A DNA stretch of 64,000 nucleotides, from the NCBI GenBank assembly GCA_958295495.1, contig OY282352.1:1798001-1862000 (forward strand). Reading direction: 5' to 3'. This document shows, in pieces, positions 17,424-24,677 of the stretch. Source of the stretch: an uncultured Latescibacterota bacterium. Lineage in GTDB: Bacteria; Latescibacterota; UBA2968; UBA8231. The notes beneath the pieces were generated by a model that saw nothing but the letters and a program-made list of their open reading frames with translations, was not told the origin of the DNA and did no database searches. Each line of letters opens with the position of its first letter. The stretch's first letter is position 1. Made by a program: the position numbers and the translations under genes.

Positions 17424-19034
17424 ATGAACACTGACGTAGTCGCTTCTAAAGAGCCATTTCGTATGGAGTTTGATGTTTATACCATCAAGCATCTCGGGTT
17501 GCAGATGTATTCTACTTTGCCACCAGTAATCGGAGAACTAGTAGCTAATGGTTGGGATGCAAACGCAACCAAGGTTGAAATTACAATACCAGAAACGCCT
17601 GTTGACGAGCATGCCTCAGAAATCATCATTAGCGATGACGGAATTGGCATGTCCGATAAGGAAATAAGAAAAAAGTATCTCATTGTCGGTCGAGATAGAC
17701 GCGAACATGAGCAGTCAGATGAGACACCTCCTCCCTACAAGCGTAAAGTCATGGGTAGAAAAGGTATCGGTAAATTCTCGGCCTTTGGAATCGCCAAGGA
17801 AATTGATGTAGAAAGTATAAAAGATGGCGAAGTCAGTCATTTCCGAATGAACTATGACGAACTATTGGAAAGAGCGGCTGATCGTAGTATCGAATTTCCA
17901 GCATTGGGTTCTACTAGAACTGTCTCTAAAGGCACAAAAATCACACTCAGACATATCACAAAGTTCAAAAATCGTCGTATTTCAATCGAGAGAATCCGTA
18001 GAGGACTTGCCAGACGATTCGCCGTTATTGGAGCGCAACAAAATTTTGAAGTTGTGATTAACGGCAGCCCAATCTCTCCTGAAGATCGAGATTTGAAGCG
18101 CTTGCTCGAAAACGATTCGGATGGTGAGCCATATTTATGGGAATATGACAATGAGGAAATCCAGTCCGATACTAATTGGACAGTATCGGGTTGGATTGGA
18201 GCACTAAATCGTACAACTCCAGACATTGATGGAATAGATCGTGGAATCGTTCTTATGGCGCGAGGTAAATTGGTACAAGAACCGTTTGTTTTTGAAGCAG
18301 TTGTTGGTCAACAGTTCGCGCTTTCTTACCTCATTGGAGAGCTTCATGCCGAATTTGTCGATGAAGGGGAAGATACTATTGGAACCACTCGAAATTCGTT
18401 AGTATGGGACACTGAAGCAAACACAGCTCTCAAGGAATGGGGTCAAAAAGAGGTTAATAAGATCGCCCGTACGTGGGGTGAGAAACGCAGTAAGGATAAT
18501 GAACGGGAGTTGCAAGAAAATGAGCTATATGTCAAATTTCAAAAACAGGCAGAGGAAACTGGAAATAAACGAGCATTGAAATTGGCAGATCAATTGGTGC
18601 GCCAAGCTATTGATAAGAATCCTACTGCTGACGTTACGGAGATCGAACCAGTCATCCAAACGTCCCTTGATTTTTTAGAATTTGATGCCTTTTGGGAAAT
18701 CGCTGAAGATCTGACGAAAACAGAATTTGATGACACTGAAAAGCTCTTCGGTTTGTTTCGAGAATGGCAAATTGTCGAAGCGAAAGAAATGGCAAGGGTT
18801 ACTGAAGGACGAATAAAGACAATCGAAAAACTTCAGAACTTAATCGAAAAAAATGCGTTGGAAGTACCGACACTTCACAATTTTTTAAGAGAATTTCCTT
18901 GGGTGATTGACCCACGGTGGACTTTGGTAGATGATGAAGTGACGTATAGTCAATTGCTACGCGAAAAATTCCCAGAAAAAAGCGACATGGAGGCCAATAG
19001 ACGGATTGATTTTCTTTGTGTACGTGACAGCTAA
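17424..19034 (+). pseudogene. MORC-like GHKL ATPase fused to PD-(D/E)XK nuclease, 5' part (split by IS)
   Basis: This is the first 536 codons of a gene disrupted by an IS element. The N-terminal GHKL (Hsp90/MutL/MORC-type) ATPase has the N-box ELVANGWDANAT (E38, N42), motif DDGIGM (71-76) and the glycine loop GRKGIGKFSAFG (111-). The middle is an S5-like and helical region. The C-terminal end begins a restriction-nuclease fold: 'RRIDFLCVRD' supplies the acidic residue (D529), and the ExK half lies beyond the IS. Joining 17424-19030 to 20205-20550 gives a continuous 650-aa protein. AAGGAAG precedes the ATG. It is AT-rich like the methyltransferase. Prokaryotic MORC-type ATPases next to cytosine methylases are known restriction-system components; here the nuclease should be inactive. 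Confidence 0.85.
19023..19030. repeat. Left target-site duplication (CGTGACAG)
   Basis: CGTGACAG directly precedes the IS left end and recurs at 20197-20204 directly after the right end. The exact 8-bp match marks a simple, probably recent transposition. Confidence 0.92.
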
Positions 19035-20095
19035 GTACACGACAGTAAAATGTGTTGATATTGTCGGTCGCGTTTAGGTTGGTCTCGTGCTTGGTGTATG
19101 ATTTGTGTGAGTTGGTCTAATCCTTTTCGAAAGAGGCTTATGGCTGGTCGTCCATGTTTTTTTATGGGGATGGGTTTTCTCTGATGCAACCGCCGTCCTA
19201 CCAACAGCGCCCATAGGAGCGTCCATGCCAGCAGCCCCAGCAGTAGGTGCAAGCGTTGGGGGTGGGTCAAATGGGTGTCTTCGAGGTTAAATCCTCTCGA
19301 TTTCAAACAAGCAAACGTCGTTTCAATAGCCCAGCGTTGTCCATAGACGGCCAGCACCTGCTTGAGGTCAGTTCGGTTGGTGATGAGTAGGATGCGCTCG
19401 CCGCGGATGGGGCGGTGACACACCAAATTCAGGGTCAAGCCGTCATAGAGGGTGGTCTGTGGGTAGGATCGGGTCGTACCTCTCGGCATCCGTTCATTAA
19501 AAGTAGCCCCATAGCGCCGCCGACCGTCGTTGAGTATGAGCGATGTATTGCCGCGTAGGCGGATGACAAAATCGACCTGCTGCTCCAGCAAAAAGGCGAA
19601 CCACGCTCGACCGATAAACTCGCGATCGGCGACTAAACAGCATACGCGGGGATCAAGGTAGGCCAATACCTTCGTCAGGAGACGCTTGCGCTCTGAGGTG
19701 TTGGAGGTACCCGGCTTTTGCAACGACTGATATACCAACGGAATCGAGACCCCCTGATAGACTAAGCCGACACACAACACATTCTGATCGGTGCGCCCCA
19801 ATCGCCAATGGGTGCGATCCATAACTAAGAGTTGTTGTTGGCCGGGGCGAACGACCTTGGATACAATCAACTGCGTAAACACCGACGGCGAAACAGCACT
19901 ACTGAAAAAACGCTGGAGACGGCGATAGTGGCTGTCAATCTGGGCCCTGCCCGATAGGCTACACGCGAGTTTCTTCATATTGACCGAACGCACTTGAATC
20001 AGCCCACACACCAACCGACTGATTAGGTCGATACGATGGCGCGTGAGAGATACCGACCCTTGCGTGAGGGCTTTCTTTAGCGTATGAATAAGCAT
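19031..20095 (-). CDS. IS4-family DDE transposase
   Basis: A 354-aa transposase with catalytic residues in VMDRTHW (D93), VADREFIG (D157) and AIETTFACLK (E258). The IS4 signature Y-(2)-R-(3)-E-(6)-K is exact in YGQRWAIETTFACLKSRGF. I start at ATG 20095, which has AGGAG upstream; a TTG 11 codons earlier is in frame. The TAG stop is the last three bases of the element itself, so the coding region reads through the whole terminal inverted repeat. It appears intact and differs from copy 2 at only a small number of residues. Confidence 0.93.
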   Translation of the reverse strand: MLIHTLKKALTQGSVSLTRHRIDLISRLVCGLIQVRSVNMKKLACSLSGRAQIDSHYRRLQRFFSSAVSPSVFTQLIVSKVVRPGQQQLLVMDRTHWRLGRTDQNVLCVGLVYQGVSIPLVYQSLQKPGTSNTSERKRLLTKVLAYLDPRVCCLVADREFIGRAWFAFLLEQQVDFVIRLRGNTSLILNDGRRRYGATFNERMPRGTTRSYPQTTLYDGLTLNLVCHRPIRGERILLITNRTDLKQVLAVYGQRWAIETTFACLKSRGFNLEDTHLTHPQRLHLLLGLLAWTLLWALLVGRRLHQRKPIPIKKHGRPAISLFRKGLDQLTQIIHQARDQPKRDRQYQHILLSCT

Positions 20096-20196
20096 GGTAC
20101 AGCTCCTGTATGTAGGATTTAGAGGCAATCTTCAGCGATTACAAATAAACCTAAATCGGGGCTGTACCACAACTTAGATTACTGTCGTGTACTTAG
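19031..20196 (-). mobile_element. IS4-family insertion sequence, copy 1 (1166 bp)
   Basis: The element starts CTAAGTACACGACAGTAA and ends with the reverse complement (TTACTGTCGTGTACTTAG, with a short insertion inside), giving terminal inverted repeats of about 18 bp. It is flanked by the 8-bp duplication CGTGACAG and carries one transposase on the minus strand. It interrupts the ATPase-nuclease gene between the two halves of the nuclease active site. A second copy lies at 54783-55947. Confidence 0.93.
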
Positions 20197-20204
20197 CGTG
20201 ACAG
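20197..20204. repeat. Right target-site duplication (CGTGACAG)
   Basis: Identical to 19023-19030; see the insertion sequence at 19031-20196. Confidence 0.92.
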
Positions 20205-20550
20205 TACAAATTTAGCAGTAGTTGAAATAAAACGTCCAAAGTCAAAAACGTCTGTGAAAGAACTTAACCAGATTGAAGAGTATGTGAGCTTTATGCGGAA
20301 TCACATTCAACAGACGACCGATCCTGACTACAAATATGAGGAAGTCACGGGGTACCTGCTCTGCGGATCTTTGGTTGATACTTATCAAGTTAGAGGGAAA
20401 CGGCGTAATTTAGAGAGGTCGCAAATCTACGTCAGGCGATATACAGATTTACTCGGCATGGTAAAACGAGCACATGGCGAATTCCTAAAGCGATATAATC
20501 AACTTCGAGAAGCAAAGCAGAAGGCAGCAAACAATCTCGATAAGAAATAA
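20205..20550 (+). pseudogene. MORC-like GHKL ATPase-nuclease, 3' part beyond the IS
   Basis: It continues the reading frame of 17424-19030 when the IS and one target copy are removed. The joined sequence reads '...FLCVRDS-TNLAVVEIKRPKS', supplying E543 and K545 of a PD-(D/E)XK nuclease motif. It then runs through 'SVKELNQIEEYVSFMRNHIQ' to a TAA at 20550 in a lysine-rich helical tail. A GTG at 20254 could start a short peptide, but there is no good ribosome-binding site, so this part is probably not expressed as protein. Confidence 0.85.
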
Positions 20551-20605
20551 TCTGCATCTTTCACCTATGTGCCCTTTTTAGGGAGTCCTCTGACAGGAGT
20601 TTTTC

Positions 20606-20815
20606 ATGGCCCCATACTACACCGGCTATCATCGCCTGCGGCACCATCGTCCGGGTGCATACCCGAGGCTGGCTCGGCGTCGCCGGACAGCCAACCCAAA
20701 TCGACGCCATAGCGGACACCAACCCCGATGCTCGCGACGAATTCGGCGATTTTTTCGCGTAGAAGAGGAACACCGCTACGCCGATTACCGCGAGGTAGCA
20801 TTACATGCTCTATAG
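20606..20815 (+). pseudogene. Gfo/Idh/MocA oxidoreductase, frameshifted N-terminal fragment
   Basis: An ATG with AGGAG upstream opens a frame that soon shifts. In the +1 frame (20625-20759) it reads 'AIIACGTIVRVHTRGWLGVA' and 'IDAIADTNPDARDEFGDFF', a Gfo/Idh/MocA Rossmann N-terminus. It then returns to the first frame for 'VEEEHRYADYREV' and stops at 20815. Two compensating frameshifts and the loss of the rest of the gene make it a relic. It marks the junction between the defence island and the following secretion-type genes. Confidence 0.65.
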
Positions 20816-20898
20816 CCACGCCGGCCACAACCGCCCTATCGCGTCTTGTCGAGCTGGCACTTTTAGCGTGCGCCAAGGGCTTTAAGGCCTGTAAAAAA

Positions 20899-21663
20899 AT
20901 GAAGCCTTATTGGCTCTTACTAGCGGCCCTAGTCTGGCTGGCGAGTCCCCTGCGGGCGCAAGTTGATATCGAAAGCCTGCGCCGGGACGATCAAGCGGGC
21001 TTTTCCGGTTCAGTGGCGGTCGATCTGACGTTGCGGGCCGGCAATGTCGAGTTATTCGAATTCGGCCCCGAGCTTTCCTTCAATTACGGCCGCGCCGAGG
21101 ACGCGTTCATTTTTATTGGCTCAGGCGATGCCGGCTGGGAGGGCAAGGAGCGCTTTTCCAATGAGGCACTGGCGCATCTGCGCTATGTCCGGTCCTTGGG
21201 CTCACGGCTGTATGGAGAAGCCTTCGGACAAACTAATTACGACCAATCCCGGCGCTTGGAGCTCCGAGGCGTTGTCGGCAGCGGCATCCGCTGGGCTCTC
21301 ATCGCCCCGGGCGAGTCGTCTTTTTGGCTGGGCTCGTCGTTTATGTTCGAGCACGAGCGCAATGAGGTCGCAGCAGCGGATGACCATGCCGCTCGGACCT
21401 CGATTGTCCGCTGGAGCAATTACTTGTCGGCCAATATCAAGCTCGGTGAAACGGCCCAGCTAGCGGGAACGGCCTACGTGCAGCCCGCTGTGAGGCAGTT
21501 CGATGACTACCGCGTCTTGTGGGATTCGGTCTTGAGAGTGTCGATCACCGAAGCTCTATCCTCGACCACGTCAGTGACCTTCCGGCGCGATAGCGACCCG
21601 CTCAATGGAGTGGATGAAAGTGATTTTCGCCTATCAACGGGTTTGGCACTCGATTGGGATTGA
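20899..21663 (+). CDS. DUF481-like outer-membrane protein
   Basis: A 254-aa exported protein with a signal peptide (MKPYWLLLAALVWLASPLRA) and a chain of amphipathic beta strands (SGSVAVDLTLRAGNVELFEF, HLRYVRSLGSRLYGEAFGQT, SFWLGSSFMFEHERNEVAA), the pattern of DUF481/YdiY-type barrels. The end (DFRLSTGLALDWD) is also typical of such proteins. I start at ATG 20899; the frame is open upstream but enters the pseudogene. Function is unknown. The last 27 bp of the gene recur as a direct repeat after the helicase at 15885. Confidence 0.75.
   Translation: MKPYWLLLAALVWLASPLRAQVDIESLRRDDQAGFSGSVAVDLTLRAGNVELFEFGPELSFNYGRAEDAFIFIGSGDAGWEGKERFSNEALAHLRYVRSLGSRLYGEAFGQTNYDQSRRLELRGVVGSGIRWALIAPGESSFWLGSSFMFEHERNEVAAADDHAARTSIVRWSNYLSANIKLGETAQLAGTAYVQPAVRQFDDYRVLWDSVLRVSITEALSSTTSVTFRRDSDPLNGVDESDFRLSTGLALDWD
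21631..21657 (+). repeat. 27-bp direct repeat, right copy
   Basis: The 3' end of the DUF481 gene; it pairs with 15885-15911 (25 of 27 identical, same orientation). Confidence 0.5.
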
Positions 21664-21729
21664 GGCAAGCAGTGGCCCATGCCCCGCGGGAAGATGGATT
21701 GCAGTCCTATGGCTATCGAAGAAAAAGCA

Positions 21730-21843
21730 ATGCCCAATGATCGGCTTTCCAAAGGCAGTAGAGCAAATGCGGTGGTCGGGATCCCCAAGGCCGCGGGCAT
21801 TGGCCGGTCAGTCGAGGTTTTTTGGCACCAAGCGAGCAAGTAG
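21730..21843 (+). pseudogene. Leader fragment related to the 1007-aa FG-GAP gene
   Basis: A 37-codon frame starting MPNDRLSKGSRANA and ending one base before the next gene. About 45 bp around its start are clearly homologous to the start of the FG-GAP gene at 29057 (MPNDRFSNDSRANA), after which the two diverge completely. It looks like the broken head of a paralogue, left when the CRTAC1-type gene or another segment was joined here. It could still be translated as a leader peptide. Confidence 0.5.
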
Positions 21844-23535
21844 ATGTCTGTGATCGCCTGTGTTCTATTGGTGTTCTCGGCGATACTGATGCCCTCAGTC
21901 CTCGCCAAAGCGGCAGCCGAGACTCGATTCGTCGAGGGGGCACGGCAGTCGGGTATTGACTTTGACAATGTCTCAGGCACTCCCGACAAGAAGTTCATAA
22001 TTGAGACCCAAGCCGCGGGTGTAACTGCGTGGGACTACGATCTCGATGGGGATCCCGATTTGTACTTTACCGTTGGTTCGCACCTCGAAGGGAAAAAGGC
22101 ACCGGCAAACGCACTATTTCGCAACGATGGAGGGCAGTTCTCCAACGCAACAGCAGGTAGCGGTGCTGGCTTGCAGGGATGGAGCATGGGGGCCGCGCCG
22201 GCCGACTACGACCTCGACGGCGATCTCGATCTCTACGTCGCGCGCTGGGGCCGCAACGCCTTGCTCCGCAACGAGGGCGAGGGGCACTTCACCGATGTCG
22301 CTGCGCTCGCCAAAGTCGATGACAATCGCTGGGGAATAGGCGCGGCATTCGCCGACTACGACCTCGACGGCGATCTCGATCTCTACGTAGCAAACTACAT
22401 CGAGTTCGAGCTCAACGGCCCCCCGTTCTACGACGAGTGGTGTAATCACAAAGGAATAAAGGCCGCTTGCGGTCCAGCCGGTTTCACCGCAGAAAGAGAT
22501 GTCTTATTCCGCAACGACGGAAACGGCAGTTTTAGCGACGTGAGCGTGGCTGCGGGGATTGACGACCCACCCCGTTATGGCATGCAAGTCGCCTGGGGCG
22601 ATCTCGACGCGGATGGCGATCTCGACGCGTACGCGACCAACGATGGACACGCCAATTCCCTATTGCGCAACGACGGTCGCGGGAAATTCACTGACATCGG
22701 CATATCCTCGGGGGCTGCCTTCAGCGGCGATGGCCGATCTCAAGCTGGGATGGGGGTAGCTCTTGGCGACGGCGACGGCGATGGCTTGTGCGACATCTTC
22801 GTCACCAATTTCTCCCAAGACCACAACACGTACTATAAGAACACAGGCACTGGATTTTTCACAGATGTCAGTGGCCAAGCAGGGCTAGCCGGCAGTAGCC
22901 GCCCTTTTATGGGGTGGGCCACCTTCTTTTTTGACTACGATGGCGATACCGACCTAGACCTATTCGTCGCCAATGGCCACCTCATGCCTGCCATTGACTT
23001 TGCCGGCAGCGGGCTCTCCTACGCGCAGACAAACCTGCTATACCGCAATGACGGGGCCAGCAAATTTACAGAGGTCAGCGAGCGCGCTGGCCCTGGGTTG
23101 GGCTTGGCGAGGGTGAGTCGCGGCGCAATCCATGGCGATCTCGACAGCGATGGCGACCCCGATATAGTAGTGGCCAATCTCGACGCGCCGCCAAGTTTAC
23201 TGCGCAACGACAGCGAGCGCGTTTATCACTGGCTCGGACTGGACCTGCACGGTCCACCTGGGAATCGCCACGGAATTGGCGCCTATGTCCTAGTTCGCTC
23301 GGGTGGTCGCGAGCAGTTCCGCCAAGTATTCAGCGGGGACGGGTTTATGGGGCAAAACGACCCGCGCCTCTTCATCGGCCTAGGGCCAGCGCGCCTTGTG
23401 GACCACTTGGAGGTGCGCTGGCCTTCGGGGCTGGTGCAGCACTACCAGAACCTGACCGCAGATCGTTTCTACCTGATCCATTACCAAGACGGGCTCACAG
23501 CCCGAGGCGATGGGGAGAGGATGGGCCCTGAATGA
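21844..23535 (+). CDS. CRTAC1-like FG-GAP/ASPIC-UnbV repeat protein
   Basis: A 563-aa exported protein. A signal peptide (VIACVLLVFSAILMPSVLAK) is followed by about seven FG-GAP/VCBS repeats, each with a calcium-binding DxDxDGDxD loop (DYDLDGDPDLYF, DYDLDGDLDLYVA twice, DLDADGDLDAY, DYDGDTDLDLFVA, DLDSDGDPDIVVA). The C-terminus is an ASPIC/UnbV domain (LGLDLHGPPGNRHGIGAYV, WPSGLVQ). Such secreted beta-propellers are typical of FCB, Planctomycetes and Acidobacteria-type genomes; the role is extracellular binding, not defined. Its stop overlaps the TPR gene start by 4 bp. Confidence 0.9.
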   Translation: MSVIACVLLVFSAILMPSVLAKAAAETRFVEGARQSGIDFDNVSGTPDKKFIIETQAAGVTAWDYDLDGDPDLYFTVGSHLEGKKAPANALFRNDGGQFSNATAGSGAGLQGWSMGAAPADYDLDGDLDLYVARWGRNALLRNEGEGHFTDVAALAKVDDNRWGIGAAFADYDLDGDLDLYVANYIEFELNGPPFYDEWCNHKGIKAACGPAGFTAERDVLFRNDGNGSFSDVSVAAGIDDPPRYGMQVAWGDLDADGDLDAYATNDGHANSLLRNDGRGKFTDIGISSGAAFSGDGRSQAGMGVALGDGDGDGLCDIFVTNFSQDHNTYYKNTGTGFFTDVSGQAGLAGSSRPFMGWATFFFDYDGDTDLDLFVANGHLMPAIDFAGSGLSYAQTNLLYRNDGASKFTEVSERAGPGLGLARVSRGAIHGDLDSDGDPDIVVANLDAPPSLLRNDSERVYHWLGLDLHGPPGNRHGIGAYVLVRSGGREQFRQVFSGDGFMGQNDPRLFIGLGPARLVDHLEVRWPSGLVQHYQNLTADRFYLIHYQDGLTARGDGERMGPE

Positions 23536-24209
23536 GGCGCCTACTGCCGCTAGGCACCTGTCTGTCTCTCGTCCTAGCTGTGCATATCGAGGGCTGCGGC
23601 TGCGAGGAAGAACGGCCCGCTCCCCAGACTGCGAAAAGCAGCCCTGCGGAGGTTGGAACTGCCCCCTTTACTACGGCTGCTGCTATCGACAAAGCGCGAA
23701 ATCTGCTCAACGTGCTTCAGCCCGAGGAAGCAGAACGAGTCCTCAGAGAAGCCTTGGAGGTAGCCCCGGATCACGCACAACTCAACAATTTACTCGGCGC
23801 AGCCTTGGTGGAACTCAGCAGCTTTGCAGAGGCCGAGGCCCGCTTCCACAGAGCCGCAGAGCTGGATCCAACCATAGCGGACCCCCTAGCCAGACTCGGC
23901 TGGCTCCTATACGAAAAGCAGGGGAAGGCGCTTGAAGCCAAGGATTTGTTGCAGCAGAGCCTAAAACTCGACCCCGACCACGAGAGAGCTCGCTATACAC
24001 TGGGGCTCGTACACCAGCGCGAGGGCGAACTGGACAGTGCCGCCGCGTTGTACGCCAGCCTGCTGGAACGAATACCATCGGCCGAAGCCCACCGCCAACT
24101 GGGCCTGACCTATCTGCAGCAAGGCAAACTAGAGCGCGCCCAGCGATCCCTCCAAGAAGCGGCGCGTTGGTCCCGATGCGGATCACCAGAGTCAAGACGT
24201 ACATCGTAG
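23532..24209 (+). CDS. TPR-repeat lipoprotein-like protein, 3' truncated
   Basis: A 225-aa TPR protein with an N-terminal hydrophobic signal and a cysteine (LVLAVHIEGCGCEEE) that could be a lipoprotein site. At least four TPR units follow (for example EAERVLREALEVAPDHAQLN, EAEARFHRAAELDPTIADPL, KDLLQQSLKLDPDHERARYT). CRTAC1-type proteins are often encoded with TPR partners. The last 15-20 residues (ARWSRCGSPESRRTS) do not look like TPR: from about 24170 the frame reads into an enolase-superfamily pseudogene. The original 3' end is therefore lost and the stop is accidental. Confidence 0.75.
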   Translation: MRRLLPLGTCLSLVLAVHIEGCGCEEERPAPQTAKSSPAEVGTAPFTTAAAIDKARNLLNVLQPEEAERVLREALEVAPDHAQLNNLLGAALVELSSFAEAEARFHRAAELDPTIADPLARLGWLLYEKQGKALEAKDLLQQSLKLDPDHERARYTLGLVHQREGELDSAAALYASLLERIPSAEAHRQLGLTYLQQGKLERAQRSLQEAARWSRCGSPESRRTS

Positions 24210-24677
24210 ATGGCGGATTCCGTCCCTAGACCTTCGTGAAGATCGAGACCAGCGACCCGGGCCTCGTGAGGGGGGGGGGACTGCACTGACTGGGGCTCTC
24301 CCGGACCTGTGGCGGCGACGGTAGAACGGTACGCGGAGCGAATTATCGGCAAGGATCCAATGGCGAGCGAGGCGATCTGGTGGGAACTATCCGCCTTCTC
24401 AGATACGGGAGGCATTGCCTACAAGGCGATGTCCGGCATTGACTCGGCTCTGTGGGACATCCGCGGCAAAGTTCTAAACGCGCCCGTGTGGCAACTGCTC
24501 GGCGGCCGCATGCGGGACAGGCTCCGGCTCTACTGGTCCCACTGCGGTTCGACTCGGGCTGGACCGTGGGCGCAGAAGTTGGGGCTGCGGCTGGTGCAGA
24601 CGATCGCCGACTTGTCGGACTTGATCGAATCCGAACTCGAGAAGCACCCTCCCGACCACTACCCCGATATGCACTAA
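24176..24677 (+). pseudogene. Mandelate racemase/enolase-superfamily gene, broken N-terminal part
   Basis: The frame opens MRITRVKTYIVDGGFRP, then TAG at 24227 where the family usually has tryptophan, then 'TFVKIETSDPGLV'. A run of ten G (24270-24279) shifts the frame, after which 'VAATVERYAERIIGKDP', 'GGIAYKAMSGIDSALWDIRG' and 'APVWQLLGGRMRDRLRLYWS' follow: the N-terminal capping domain and barrel start of a galactonate-dehydratase-like enzyme. It ends at 24677, so the catalytic barrel is absent. Nonsense, frameshift and truncation together show it is dead. Confidence 0.8.

Noticed and set aside
13374..20550. A complete DISARM, BREX or Druantia system
   Set aside because: Only a helicase, a C5 methylase and an ATPase-nuclease are present; no DUF1998 protein, PLD nuclease, PglZ or DruE-type gene is seen.
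20254..20550. Independent 98-aa gene starting at GTG 20254
   Set aside because: No ribosome-binding site, and the frame continues upstream to the IS edge as the tail of the ATPase-nuclease gene.
20728..20898. N-terminal extension of the DUF481 protein
   Set aside because: It reads through the Gfo/Idh pseudogene; a good signal peptide starts at 20899.
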